This document shows, piece by piece, positions 42,593 through 51,421 of a DNA stretch of 64,000 nucleotides (the stretch's first letter is position 1; each line of letters opens with the position of its first letter). A model generated the notes under the pieces. It saw nothing but the letters and a program-made list of their open reading frames with translations. It was not told where the DNA came from and ran no database searches. The DNA is from Candidatus Sulfopaludibacter sp. Its GTDB lineage: Bacteria; Acidobacteriota; Terriglobia; Bryobacterales; Bryobacteraceae. The stretch lies in the NCBI GenBank assembly GCA_031292755.1, contig JARLGM010000001.1, positions 62,001 to 126,000 on the forward strand. Reading direction: 5' to 3'. Position numbers and translations under genes: made by a program.

Positions 42593-45316
42593 TTACTCCT
42601 GCCGCAATGCCGTGGCCGGGTCAATGCGCAGCGACTGGCGGGCGGGGATGTAACAGGCCACCAGGGCGAGCGTGCCCAGCAGGACCGGAGCGCCGACGAG
42701 CAGTACGGGATCGGAATCGCTCATGCCGGCGGTTTGGGCGATCTGGAAGAGGACGGCGGAGAGAGCGCGCATTCCGGCGCGGGCCAGCAGGATTCCAATC
42801 GCCGATCCAATAAGGACGAGAACGGCGGCCTCTTTGATTACCAGGCCGATCACATCGCCATGCCCCGCGCCGAGAGCCACGCGGATACCGATCTCGCGGC
42901 GGCGGCGCGCCACCGAATAGGCGGTAACGCCGGCCAGCCCCACGGCGGCCAGAATGAGTCCGCAGACGCCGATCAGGCCGTAGGTCCAGAGCGCCACTTT
43001 AACGGGAAACATGGTTTCCTCGATCTGCGCGATCATGCTGTGCGGGTCGAATGGCGTGACTTTATCGTCCATGGCGGCGACTTCCCTCCGGACGGCGGCG
43101 ATGGCATCGACTCCCGGAACCGCTCGCACAATCAAAATCATGCCGTGGAACGTAGAGCGGGCATAATCCGCCGGACGCAGCGGCAGGTAGATGACGCCGG
43201 GCGCGTCGGCAGCCTTGGCGACGATCCCTTCGCGCACATTGCGCGCCACGCCGATGACTTGCACCACGCGCGTCCTGCCGACGGTGCCCTGATGGCTCTT
43301 GCCGCCGCCCACGACGAAGGTTGGGACCGACTCGTCGCCGATCTCGAACCGGCGTCCAATGGGGTTTTGGTTCTTCCAGCAGGTCTCCGCCAGTTTCTCG
43401 CTGACAATGGCCACGGCGGAATCGTCGCGCTCCTCTTCCTGGCGGAAAGAGCGGCCACTGAGGATGGGGATGCCCAGCGTGGTGAAGAAATCGCGCTGCA
43501 CCGTATAGCGCCGGCCGGAGCGGATTTCTTTGGCGCCCGACGGCTGCAGCATGTAGAACGTGGTGCCCGGTTTGCCGATCATGGTCATGGTTACCGAATC
43601 GGCCAGGCTGGCCGCGGTAAAGGAGGGCACGCGTCTAAGGCGGTCCAGCAGATTGCGGAAGAATGTGGTGGTCTGTTCCGGGGAATAGCCGTCGCGCAAA
43701 GGGTCGATCGAGATCAGGTAGAGATTGCGGGTCTCGAATCCGGCATCGGGCGCGGCGATCTTCTGGTGGCCCATCACCAGGTATCCGGTGATCAGTAGCA
43801 GGGACAGAGATCCGGCCACTTCGGAGAGCACCAGGCAGTTGCGCAGGCTCAGGCGGCGGAAGCGGGGAAGTCGGACATTGCCGCCTTCTTTCAGTGCCGG
43901 AGTCAGGTCCACGTGCGTCGCTTGCAGGGCGGGCATCAATCCAAAGACGATGCCGGTGAAAGCGCTCAGCGCGATGGTGAACAGCAGAACGCGCCCATCC
44001 GGCGCTAGCTGGAAGGTGAGCGGCATGGGGTAAGGCATCTTTTCCCTGGAGGCAAGACTCATCAGGATGGAGGCGAACAGGAACCCTAGCGCACCCGCCG
44101 CGGTAGCCACAATCATGCTTTCGGTGAGCAGTTGGCGAACCAGGCGCGGACGGCTGGCGCCCAATGCCAGGCGGATGGCAATCTCCTTGCGGCGCTCGCC
44201 GGCGCGCGCCAGCATCATATTGATCACGTTGGAAATGGCGATCAGCAGGATCATGCCCCCGAGCACACCCATGAAACCGGTGAGAAGCGGGCGGTCCTCT
44301 TTGCGGATGGGCAGCATCTTGCCGGCGGGCAGCAGGGTGACACGGCGGTATTTGTTTTCGCGATTGGGGTCGCCGTAGTCCTGCTCGAGTTGGAGGGCGA
44401 TGGTTTCGAGCTGCGATTCGGCGCGCGCTTCGGAAATTCCCGGTCGCAGGCGGCCGACCACATGGAAAATGGCGGCATCGTGCCGCCCCAGCGCGTGGTC
44501 CGCCAACTCCGGCGCGATGCCCTGGATGGAAAGCGGCAGCCAAAGGTCCGAAGCATAAATCATGGGAGACGCGCCGGCGAAATCTTCGGGGCCGACCCCC
44601 AGAATGGTGCAGGGATGACCGTTGATGCGCAGGGACTTGCCAACGATGGCCGGGTCGAAGCCCAGATGATTCCGCCAGAAGCCGTAGCTCACCACCACGC
44701 GCGGTTCGGTACCGGGCCGCTCGTCTTCGACGCGGAAGAAGCGACCGAGCGCGGAATGGATGCCGAGCATTTCGAAGTAGGATGCGCTGACGATGTGGCC
44801 CCAGGTGCGCACGGTGCGGCCCTCGACGGCGATACCCAGCGGCACGGGCGCAATGTAAGCGAGCGAGCCTGTGAACAGGTCGCTGCGGTCGCGGTAGCGC
44901 TGATAATTGAGATACGAAGTGGGTGGCTCCACGAGCACGAGTTCATCGGGCTGGCGGACCGCCGGCACGTCACGGCCGATGAAGCCGTTCAGTTCACTGA
45001 AGCCGGCGGTGGCTACTCCGATGCCGAGCGTAAGGGAAACCAGGGCGACGGCGGTGAATCCGCGCGAGGCGGACAGCGAGCGCATGCCGTAACTCAGATC
45101 CTGCCGGAATTCGGAAGCGTACTCGGCGGGAAGGCGCATGGCGATGTCGAGGAGTAGGCGCAGAAGTCCCCACACGCCCAGACTGCGCCAGGTGGGTTCG
45201 ATGGCTGCTTCGCCGGTTTGCAGCATTTCTTCGCCGTACGCATTTTGGAACTCGTAGGGGAAGGCGCGGGCCAGGCTGCGGTACACACGGAGACTGAGGC
45301 TGACGCGGCGATTCAT
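42593..45316 (-). CDS. Acidobacterial orphan permease (MacB/FtsX-like, TIGR03434 type)
   Basis: A 907-residue membrane protein of the family known as acidobacterial duplicated orphan permease. It begins with a short cytoplasmic region, then DLSYGMRSLSASRGFTAVALVSLTLGIG, the start of the first FtsX-like unit. A periplasmic domain follows, then three more helices around GMILLIAISNVINMMLARAG, then a repeat of this plan ending in ALVACYIPARQSLRIDPATALRQE. No ABC ATPase is encoded nearby, as usual for the family. Its start overlaps the PadR stop by ATGA, so the two are translated together. The substrate is unknown. Confidence 0.9.
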   Translation of the reverse strand: MNRRVSLSLRVYRSLARAFPYEFQNAYGEEMLQTGEAAIEPTWRSLGVWGLLRLLLDIAMRLPAEYASEFRQDLSYGMRSLSASRGFTAVALVSLTLGIGVATAGFSELNGFIGRDVPAVRQPDELVLVEPPTSYLNYQRYRDRSDLFTGSLAYIAPVPLGIAVEGRTVRTWGHIVSASYFEMLGIHSALGRFFRVEDERPGTEPRVVVSYGFWRNHLGFDPAIVGKSLRINGHPCTILGVGPEDFAGASPMIYASDLWLPLSIQGIAPELADHALGRHDAAIFHVVGRLRPGISEARAESQLETIALQLEQDYGDPNRENKYRRVTLLPAGKMLPIRKEDRPLLTGFMGVLGGMILLIAISNVINMMLARAGERRKEIAIRLALGASRPRLVRQLLTESMIVATAAGALGFLFASILMSLASREKMPYPMPLTFQLAPDGRVLLFTIALSAFTGIVFGLMPALQATHVDLTPALKEGGNVRLPRFRRLSLRNCLVLSEVAGSLSLLLITGYLVMGHQKIAAPDAGFETRNLYLISIDPLRDGYSPEQTTTFFRNLLDRLRRVPSFTAASLADSVTMTMIGKPGTTFYMLQPSGAKEIRSGRRYTVQRDFFTTLGIPILSGRSFRQEEERDDSAVAIVSEKLAETCWKNQNPIGRRFEIGDESVPTFVVGGGKSHQGTVGRTRVVQVIGVARNVREGIVAKAADAPGVIYLPLRPADYARSTFHGMILIVRAVPGVDAIAAVRREVAAMDDKVTPFDPHSMIAQIEETMFPVKVALWTYGLIGVCGLILAAVGLAGVTAYSVARRRREIGIRVALGAGHGDVIGLVIKEAAVLVLIGSAIGILLARAGMRALSAVLFQIAQTAGMSDSDPVLLVGAPVLLGTLALVACYIPARQSLRIDPATALRQE

Positions 45317-45666
45317 GAGAGTGCCTTCCTTTCGCTGAGGCGCTTGGAGCGGATGACGCGGACCAGGTCTTCCAGGCGGCGGCTCTCGGCGTCGAGCACG
45401 CGGCGCCCCAGGGATGTGAGGCGATAGTAGCGGCGCCGGGGATCGTCCAGCGCGGCGGCGGGACGCCGGCTGGATTCTTCGATGAGGCCGGAGTCCATCA
45501 GCCGCTTGATGGTGCCGTAAAGCGTGGCGGGCCACAGGCGAACTTTGCCACCGGTACGTTCCAGCACCTCCTGCATAATGCCGTAGCCGTGTTGCTCCTG
45601 ATCCGCCAGGCACAGCAGGACATGGAACCAGTGCGGCTTCAGCGGGAGGAAGGTATCGGGCTTCAT
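45313..45666 (-). CDS. PadR family transcriptional regulator (acidobacterial type)
   Basis: A 117-residue winged-helix regulator beginning MKPDTFLPLKPHWFHVLLCL. The wHTH is clear: GYGIMQEVLERTGGKVRL, then PATLYGTIKRLMDSGLIEESS, and the wing RRRYYRLTSLGRRVLDAE. It belongs with the TIGR03433 PadR group that accompanies TIGR03434 permeases. The ATG at 45666 lies inside an AT-rich palindromic region, which is probably its own operator. A good promoter lies upstream (TTGACT-N17-TATATA). The longer ORF extending to 47091 is antisense to the sugar transporter and is rejected. Confidence 0.92.
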   Translation of the reverse strand: MKPDTFLPLKPHWFHVLLCLADQEQHGYGIMQEVLERTGGKVRLWPATLYGTIKRLMDSGLIEESSRRPAAALDDPRRRYYRLTSLGRRVLDAESRRLEDLVRVIRSKRLSERKALS

Positions 45667-45708
45667 ATATATCAATCGATATATATATCGCCTGAGAGCA
45701 CGAGTCAA
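45665..45708 (-). promoter_or_regulatory. padR promoter and probable autoregulatory operator
   Basis: Minus-strand -35 TTGACT (45703-45708) and -10 TATATA (45680-45685) are separated by 17 bases. The -10 overlaps an AT-rich near-palindrome, GATATATATATCGATTGATAT, that reaches the PadR start codon. PadR proteins typically repress their own operon from such a dyad. Predicted initiation is about 7 bases before the start codon. Confidence 0.6.
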
Positions 45709-45725
45709 GCGGCTCTGAAACGCGT

Positions 45726-45731
45726 TATACT
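45726..45731 (+). promoter_or_regulatory. Candidate -10 element of the FucP-like gene
   Basis: TATACT lies 10 bases before the ATG at 45742, with no ribosome site. It is 40 bases from the PadR operator, so PadR could also influence this divergent gene. Confidence 0.35.
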
Positions 45732-45741
45732 GGCGGTCCCC

Positions 45742-46962
45742 ATGCCCACGCAACAAAAGACAGGGTTTGCTCTGGCGGTAGTCACCACGGTTTTCTTCAT
45801 GTGGGGCTTCGTCACCGTGCTCAACGACATTCTGGTGCCGCACCTGAAGGCGCTTTTCGACCTGAATTACACCCAAACCATGTTGATTCAGTTCACCTTC
45901 TTTTCGGCGTATTTTCTGATGGCCACGCCGTCGTCGCGCATTCTGGCGCACATGGGCTACCAGATGTCGATCGTGCTGGGGCTGGGCGTAATGGGGCTGG
46001 GCGCCATGATGTTCGTGCCCGCGGCATCGCTGGCTTCGTATCCCCTCTTTCTGCTGGCTTTGTGGGTGCTGGCGTCGGGGATCACGCTCCTGCAGGTGGC
46101 CGCCAACCCGTATGTGGCGCAACTGGGGCCGGCGGATAAAGGGTCCAGCCGTCTGAATCTGGCGCAGGCGTTCAACTCGCTGGGTACGACGCTGGCGCCG
46201 TTTCTGGGCGGTCTGCTGATTCTTTCGGATCACAATGGCCCGGCGGCGGCCGGTTTGAAAACGGCCGAAGCCAACGCGGTGAAGCTGCCGTACGTGGGAA
46301 TCGCGCTTACGTTGTTTGTTCTGGCGGCTGCGATTTCGCGCTTTCGCTTGCCGGCGCTGCCGGACATCGAAGAAAGTTACGGCATCAGCGCCGGCGACAG
46401 CATCTGGAAGCATCGCCACCTCGTACTGGGCGCCCTGGGCATCTTTTTGTATGTGGGCGCGGAGGTTTCGATCGGCAGCTTTCTGGTTAATTATTTTTCG
46501 CAGGCCAATATCGGCGGGCTCACCGAGCGGGCGGCTGCGGGCTATGTTTCGTTCTATTGGGGAGGCGCCATGATCGGCCGGTTCGTGGGGTCGGCTGTTT
46601 TGCGGAAGGCGCCTCCGGGCAAGGTGTTGGGCGCGGCGGCGCTGATTGCGTCGGCGCTGGTCTGGACTACAGTTGCGACCAGCGGTAGCGTCGCCATGTG
46701 GAGCGTGATTGCGGTGGGCATGTTCAATTCGGTGATGTTTCCGACCATTTTCACGCTGGGCATTGCGGATCTGGGTCCGCTCACCGCGAGAGGCTCGGGG
46801 CTGCTGATCCAGGCGATTGTGGGCGGCGCGCTGCTGCCGATGCTGCAGGGCGTGCTGGCCGATTCCATCGGCATTCACATGGCTTTCGCGATGCCGGCGC
46901 TCTGCTATCTGTATATCGTTTTTTACGGCTTCAAGGGGTCGCGAGTAGTGCGGCATGCGTAG
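45742..46962 (+). CDS. MFS sugar:proton symporter, FucP/GluP type
   Basis: A 406-residue major-facilitator transporter with about 12 transmembrane helices. The FucP subfamily signature at the start is VVTTVFFMWGFVTVLNDILVPHLK, followed by LNYTQTMLIQFTFFSAYFLM and LLQVAANPYVAQLGPADK. It likely imports fucose, glucose or galactose with protons. The start is ATG 45742. It is followed after 15 bases by a sugar-porter MFS gene and then a ROK kinase, which together look like a hexose uptake and phosphorylation unit. Confidence 0.92.
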   Translation: MPTQQKTGFALAVVTTVFFMWGFVTVLNDILVPHLKALFDLNYTQTMLIQFTFFSAYFLMATPSSRILAHMGYQMSIVLGLGVMGLGAMMFVPAASLASYPLFLLALWVLASGITLLQVAANPYVAQLGPADKGSSRLNLAQAFNSLGTTLAPFLGGLLILSDHNGPAAAGLKTAEANAVKLPYVGIALTLFVLAAAISRFRLPALPDIEESYGISAGDSIWKHRHLVLGALGIFLYVGAEVSIGSFLVNYFSQANIGGLTERAAAGYVSFYWGGAMIGRFVGSAVLRKAPPGKVLGAAALIASALVWTTVATSGSVAMWSVIAVGMFNSVMFPTIFTLGIADLGPLTARGSGLLIQAIVGGALLPMLQGVLADSIGIHMAFAMPALCYLYIVFYGFKGSRVVRHA

Positions 46963-46977
46963 CGAGGCGTTGTTTAG

Positions 46978-48306
46978 ATGAACAAAAACGGGACCATGAT
47001 GAAGAGCTCGATTGTGGCGGCGCTGGGCGGGCTGCTGTTCGGGTTCGATACGGCGGTGATCGCCGGGGCTACCGGGGCGTTGACGACGCAATACGGCCTG
47101 AATTCCTACACACTGGGGCTGACGGTTTCGGCGGCACTGTTCGGAACGATAGTCGGGGCAATGTTTGGCGGAATTCCGGGCGACGTGTACGGGCGCCGCG
47201 CCAGCCTGCGGATCACCGCGATGTTGTACCTGGTCTCGGCGCTGGGATGCGCTTTTGCTTTTAACTGGGATTTCTTCGTGGTGTCACGCTTCATCGGCGG
47301 TCTGGGGATTGGCGCCTCCTCGGTGCTGGGACCGATGTACATTGCGGAGATCGCGCCTCCGCGGAAGCGCGGGCGGTTGGTGGGCATGTTCCAGTTCAAT
47401 ATCGTCTTCGGCATTCTGCTGGCTTACTTTTCCAATTACATTGTGGGGACGATGGGACTGGGCGATGCCGAGTGGCGCTGGAAGTTAGGCGTGCCGGCGA
47501 TTCCCGCCGCGATTTTTCTGCTGCTGCTGCTCACCATTCCGGAGAGCCCGCGCTGGCTGGCGCGGCAGGGACGCCTGGCCGAGGCTGAAACCGTGCTGCG
47601 CGAGGGCGGCGACGAAAATTACCGGGAGGATCTGGCGCAGATTGTGGGCTCGCTGGATACGCGCCACGGCGGTTCGGACGAGGCGCTATTCCAGCACAAA
47701 TACCGTTTTCCGATCTTCCTGGCGGTTTCCATCGGAATGTTCAACCAGTTTTCCGGTATCAACGCCATCCTTTATTACTTGAACGATATTTTCGCCAAGG
47801 CGGGCTTCACCAAGGTGTCGGCCGATCTGCAATCGGTGGCCATCGGCGCCACCAACCTGCTGTTCACGGTACTGGCCATGTCGGTGATCGATAAGCTGGG
47901 GCGGAAGAAACTACTGTTGATCGGCGCGGTGGGTACATCGGTGGCGCTGGGCGGGGTGGCGGCGATCTTCCTGTCGGGAACGCATCAGGAGTTGCTGGTG
48001 TGGTGCCTGGTGGGCTTCATTGCCTTTTTCGCATTTTCGCAGGGGGCGGTGATCTGGGTTTACCTGAGCGAAGTATTTCCCACCCGCGTGCGGGCGAAAG
48101 GGCAGAGCCTGGGCAGTTTCACGCATTGGATTATGAACGCGGCAATTTCTTTCATTTTTCCCACGCTGGCGGCGAAATCGGGAGGCATACCGTTTGTCTT
48201 CTTCGCGGTGATGATGGCGGTGCAATTCTTCGTGGTGCTTTTGGTGTACCCGGAAACCGCGGGCAAGTCACTGGAAGAAATGCAGAAGAATTTGGGAATC
48301 GAGTAA
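46978..48306 (+). CDS. MFS sugar porter family transporter (XylE-like)
   Basis: A 442-residue sugar porter with 12 helices. Sugar-porter signatures are GLLFGFDTAVIAGATGAL, the loop GDVYGRRASLR, RFIGGLGIGASSVLGPMYIAEIAP, PESPRWLARQGR after helix 6, and RVRAKGQSLGSF between helices 10 and 11. These features match the glucose/xylose/galactose uniporter-symporter group. It lies 15 bases after the FucP-like gene; two different sugar permeases in a row suggest related or alternative substrates feeding the ROK kinase at 48397. Confidence 0.93.
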   Translation: MNKNGTMMKSSIVAALGGLLFGFDTAVIAGATGALTTQYGLNSYTLGLTVSAALFGTIVGAMFGGIPGDVYGRRASLRITAMLYLVSALGCAFAFNWDFFVVSRFIGGLGIGASSVLGPMYIAEIAPPRKRGRLVGMFQFNIVFGILLAYFSNYIVGTMGLGDAEWRWKLGVPAIPAAIFLLLLLTIPESPRWLARQGRLAEAETVLREGGDENYREDLAQIVGSLDTRHGGSDEALFQHKYRFPIFLAVSIGMFNQFSGINAILYYLNDIFAKAGFTKVSADLQSVAIGATNLLFTVLAMSVIDKLGRKKLLLIGAVGTSVALGGVAAIFLSGTHQELLVWCLVGFIAFFAFSQGAVIWVYLSEVFPTRVRAKGQSLGSFTHWIMNAAISFIFPTLAAKSGGIPFVFFAVMMAVQFFVVLLVYPETAGKSLEEMQKNLGIE

Positions 48307-48326
48307 GGGGGACAGCAGCCCTTCAA

Positions 48327-48361
48327 CGCGGAGACGCGGAGGTTTCGCGGAGTGCGCGGAG
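48327..48361 (+). repeat. Four copies of the heptamer CGCGGAG
   Basis: CGCGGAG begins at 48327, 48335, 48346 and 48355 between the sugar transporter and the ROK kinase. The spacings (8, 11, 9) are irregular. It resembles dispersed intergenic repeats and is not a coding repeat. Confidence 0.7.
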
Positions 48362-48396
48362 AACAGATGAGAACAGTTTGGGTACTGAGTTGAGAC

Positions 48397-49347
48397 ATGG
48401 CGACTAAAACCATAGGAGTCGATATTGGCGGCACGAAAGTTGCCGCGGGATTAGTGGATGCGAGCGGGGAGATCACCTGCAAATCGCGCGTGCCGATGGC
48501 ATCCACGGGCGACGCCGCTGCCGGCTTGGCCTCCGTGGAGACCGCGATCGACGCTATTTTTGAGCAGGCGCCGGAAGCGCGGACCGAAGTGACGGGCATA
48601 GGAATCTGCGCGCCCGGACCCTTGGATCCCAAGACGGGCGTCATTCTGAATCCGCCGAATGTTCCCTGCTGGCGGAACTATCCGCTGGCGGCGGAGATCG
48701 AGCGGGTGTTCCACGTTCCGGCGCGGGTGGACAACGACGCCAACGCCGCGGGTCTGGCCGAGGCGCTGTGGGGCGCGGGCATCGGGTACACCAATGTGTT
48801 CTTTGCCATTCTGGGTACGGGGATTGGCACCGGTATCGTTTTCGACCGCAAGATTTACCACGGCCGGACCGGCAGCGCGGCGGAAGGCGGGCACGTAACC
48901 ATCAACTTCAACGGGCCGGTCTGCGGCTGCGGCAAACGTGGCTGCATCGAAAGGTATGCCTCCGGTCCGAATATTGCGCGGCGAACCCGCGAGCGGCTGC
49001 CGGGCGGAGAAAGGTCGGCGATTCTGGAGCTGGCGGGCAGTCTGGATGCAGTTCGGGCGGAGCACGTGGGCGAGGCATTTCGCGCGGGCGATGCGGTAGC
49101 ACGAGAGATAGTGACCGAGACCGCGCACCTACTGACCATCTGGCTGGGCACCATTGTGGACCTGCTGGAACCGGACGTGATGGTGGTGGGCGGTGGCGTG
49201 GCGGAACTGATGAGTTCGTTCTTTGACGACATGCGGTCCGGACTGAAGAATTGGGCGATCAATCAGCGCGCCGGGGAAATTCCTTTAGTGTTGGCGCGTT
49301 ACGGCTCGGAGGCGGGTATCGCCGGGGCCGCCGCCTTGTGCCGGTAG
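48397..49347 (+). CDS. ROK family sugar kinase (glucokinase type)
   Basis: A 316-residue sugar kinase. The ATP phosphate motif is GVDIGGTKVAAGLVD. The catalytic aspartate region is VDNDANAAGLAEALWGAG, followed by GTGIGTGIVFD. The ROK signature EGGHVTINF continues into the zinc-binding CGCGKRGCIERYASG. Glucose or a close hexose is the probable substrate. With the two transporters before it, this completes an uptake-then-phosphorylate module; the CGCGGAG repeat separates it from them by 90 bases. Confidence 0.94.
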   Translation: MATKTIGVDIGGTKVAAGLVDASGEITCKSRVPMASTGDAAAGLASVETAIDAIFEQAPEARTEVTGIGICAPGPLDPKTGVILNPPNVPCWRNYPLAAEIERVFHVPARVDNDANAAGLAEALWGAGIGYTNVFFAILGTGIGTGIVFDRKIYHGRTGSAAEGGHVTINFNGPVCGCGKRGCIERYASGPNIARRTRERLPGGERSAILELAGSLDAVRAEHVGEAFRAGDAVAREIVTETAHLLTIWLGTIVDLLEPDVMVVGGGVAELMSSFFDDMRSGLKNWAINQRAGEIPLVLARYGSEAGIAGAAALCR

Positions 49348-49366
49348 CGCCTCGCAAGCGGAACGC

Positions 49367-49372
49367 TATAAT
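49367..49372 (+). promoter_or_regulatory. Consensus -10 (TATAAT) for a probable leaderless mRNA
   Basis: A perfect TATAAT is 8 bases before the ATG at 49381 and no ribosome site lies between. Transcription would start at or within a base or two of the start codon. No -35 is visible. Confidence 0.5.
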
Positions 49373-49380
49373 TACGCAAT

Positions 49381-49965
49381 ATGCGGATGCTTGCGTTGCT
49401 CCTGGCCGTTTCCGGACTGTTCGCGGCGGACGATTTCACGGTGTACGAATTGCTTGCGCCTGCGAGTCATTCGTTTGACATCATTTACGACGTGACGCAG
49501 ACGCGCGAGGGATCGCCATACTTCTACAATCCGATTCGCCCTGGCTCGGTGGCGACCAATGAGCGGGCCATCGATCTGGCCACCGGCAAAGTGCTGGAAC
49601 TGGCCGTGGTGGATGGCAAGGCGGCGAAAGCCGCCGGCGGCGTGGGCGCGCGCACGGCGGATGACGCGCAGTATCTGCGGGTGAAACTGCTGCGTCCGGT
49701 GCCGAAGAGCGCGGAGACGCGGATCCGCATTTACAAGACGTATACCGATCCGCCGTCCTATTACGAGAAGGATGACGGATTTGTGTTTGACCGTCCGCTG
49801 GGCATCAAGCGCAACGTGGTAGTGCTGCCGAAAGGGTACGACCTGGTGGGTTCGGCCTCGCCCGCGATTGTGTCCACGGATACCGACGGGCGCATCCGCC
49901 TGAGCTTTCTGAACGACCGGAACGATCAACTGCCCGTTCGCATCGTGGGGAGGAAAGTGAAATGA
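49381..49965 (+). CDS. Secreted protein of unknown function (paralogue A)
   Basis: A 194-residue exported protein with signal peptide MRMLALLLAVSGLFAAD. The mature domain begins YELLAPASHSFDIIYDVTQTREG and ends with LNDRNDQLPVRIVGRK. It is clearly paralogous to the next gene along its whole length (PIRPGSVATNERAIDLATG against VRKGSTVAPDSKMFDLDTG; IRIYKTYTDPPSYY against IRVEETYTDPVGYA). I recognise no family or catalytic motif. The ATG at 49381 has TATAAT upstream, and the gene overlaps the next by 4 bases (ATGA). Confidence 0.8.
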   Translation: MRMLALLLAVSGLFAADDFTVYELLAPASHSFDIIYDVTQTREGSPYFYNPIRPGSVATNERAIDLATGKVLELAVVDGKAAKAAGGVGARTADDAQYLRVKLLRPVPKSAETRIRIYKTYTDPPSYYEKDDGFVFDRPLGIKRNVVVLPKGYDLVGSASPAIVSTDTDGRIRLSFLNDRNDQLPVRIVGRKVK

Positions 49966-50567
49966 GGTTCCTGCTGTTACTGGCGCCCGCGCTGCTTGTG
50001 GCTCAGTCTAATTTCCATCGCGCCGCGCAGGACCTGGAAATTCGTTACTGGCTGCTGGATCCGGCGGGCCATCAGTTCCGCATCTCGCACGATTTCACGG
50101 TGACTCGCGTGGGGCAGAAGAGCGTACACAGTTTCGTGCGCAAGGGCAGCACCGTAGCGCCCGATTCGAAGATGTTCGACCTGGATACCGGCGAACCGCT
50201 GCCCACGCACGTGGTGACTGGCAAGAGCGTCAACGCGCTGGGCTACTATCCGACGCCCACCGATCCCGATTCCGTAGTGGTGCAGGGCGACCTGCCGCAA
50301 GCCGTGGGCGAGGGCCAATCGGTCCGCATCCGGGTGGAGGAAACGTACACCGATCCGGTGGGCTATGCCGTGAAGAACGGCGAACTGGTGTGGACTCGCA
50401 CGCTCGGACGTCCCTTGAATTATGTGACGCTGCCGGAGGGCTGGACGCTGGCCAGCGTCAACACGCCGGCGATTATTACGCTCGACGCGCAGGGCCGCAC
50501 GATGCTGCGATTTGCCAATATCCGCAACGATCAGCTCGCGGTGACCATCAAAGCGAAGAAGCGGTGA
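49962..50567 (+). CDS. Secreted protein of unknown function (paralogue B)
   Basis: A 201-residue exported protein with signal peptide MRFLLLLAPALLVAQ. It shares the fold and many motifs with the preceding gene, including the ending FANIRNDQLAVTIKAKKR. Both look like all-beta domains with many Asp, Thr and Val residues. The start overlaps the stop of paralogue A, and the next gene starts 3 bases after its own stop, so all three should be made together. Function unknown; a role at the cell surface alongside the metal-binding protein downstream is possible. Confidence 0.8.
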   Translation: MRFLLLLAPALLVAQSNFHRAAQDLEIRYWLLDPAGHQFRISHDFTVTRVGQKSVHSFVRKGSTVAPDSKMFDLDTGEPLPTHVVTGKSVNALGYYPTPTDPDSVVVQGDLPQAVGEGQSVRIRVEETYTDPVGYAVKNGELVWTRTLGRPLNYVTLPEGWTLASVNTPAIITLDAQGRTMLRFANIRNDQLAVTIKAKKR

Positions 50568-50569
50568 GA

Positions 50570-51421
50570 ATGCGGCTGGCCGTCTTCGCAATTCTGTTGG
50601 CGGCGCTGTTAGTGAGTGCCCAGGACCCGACATTTTACTGCCCGATGGATCCCGAGGTCCGGTCGAACGCTCCCGGCAAATGCCCGCGCTGCGGGATGAA
50701 GCTGGTGCCGGGCATTCCCAATCCCATCGAATATCCGCTGGATTTGCGTGCGGTGCCTCGCGAGCTGCCGGCGGGGCGCGCAGTGACGCTCGAAATGCGC
50801 GTGCTGGATCCGAAGACCGGCCGTCCGGTCACGCAGTTCGAAGTGGTGCACGAGAAACTGTTCCACCTGTTCCTGGTGAGTCAGGATCTGGAGTATTTCT
50901 CGCACGAGCATCCCGTGCTGGGCGCGGACGGTTGGTTTCGGCTGAACACGACTCTGCCGAAGCCGGGGACCTATCGCCTGCTGGCCGATTTCGATCCCAG
51001 CGGCGGCACGCCGCAACTGGCGCCGAAGACCATTTCCACCGCGGGCTACGTGGCTTCACTGGAGCAGTCGATCCCCCACCCGCCCGCCGATCTCGCGCCC
51101 AAGCAGGGCCCCAATCTGCACGTCTCGCTCCGCACAGAGCCGGCACAGCCGATCGCCGGCATGAAGACGCTGCTATTTGTGCACCTGAGTCCGGCGGACG
51201 GAATCGAGCAATATATCGGTGCCTGGTCGCATATGCTGGCGGTGAGCAATGACCTTGTGGACACCATCCACAGTCATCCGTTTATCGCCGATGGCGGCCC
51301 GGAAATGCAGGTCAATATTTTTTTCTCGCGCGCGACCACATACAAAATCTGGATGCAGTTTCAGCGCAGGGGTGTGGTGAACACGGTGGCTTTCACGCTG
51401 CCGGTACACGCGCTGCAATAG
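50570..51421 (+). CDS. Secreted protein with heavy-metal-binding domain
   Basis: A 283-residue exported protein (signal MRLAVFAILLAALLVSAQ). Immediately after the signal is a heavy-metal-binding domain: FYCPMDPEV, then APGKCPRCGMKLVPG, the four-cysteine CPMxP...CPxCGM pattern found on copper and other efflux proteins. The rest is an Ig-like region with several histidines (EVVHEKLFHLFLV, EYFSHEHPVLG, IHSHPFIADGG) that could bind copper. It ends in the convergent cytochrome gene, with which it overlaps by 61 bases. Likely involved in metal binding or sensing outside the cell. Confidence 0.8.
   Translation: MRLAVFAILLAALLVSAQDPTFYCPMDPEVRSNAPGKCPRCGMKLVPGIPNPIEYPLDLRAVPRELPAGRAVTLEMRVLDPKTGRPVTQFEVVHEKLFHLFLVSQDLEYFSHEHPVLGADGWFRLNTTLPKPGTYRLLADFDPSGGTPQLAPKTISTAGYVASLEQSIPHPPADLAPKQGPNLHVSLRTEPAQPIAGMKTLLFVHLSPADGIEQYIGAWSHMLAVSNDLVDTIHSHPFIADGGPEMQVNIFFSRATTYKIWMQFQRRGVVNTVAFTLPVHALQ

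Noticed and set aside
45313-47091. 592-codon ORF that includes PadR at its end
   Set aside because: Only the last 117 codons are PadR. The rest is antisense to the FucP-like transporter and ends at ATG 45666, where the promoter and operator lie.
48327-48361. CRISPR-like repeat array
   Set aside because: The unit is only seven bases, spacers are 1-4 bases and no cas genes are present.
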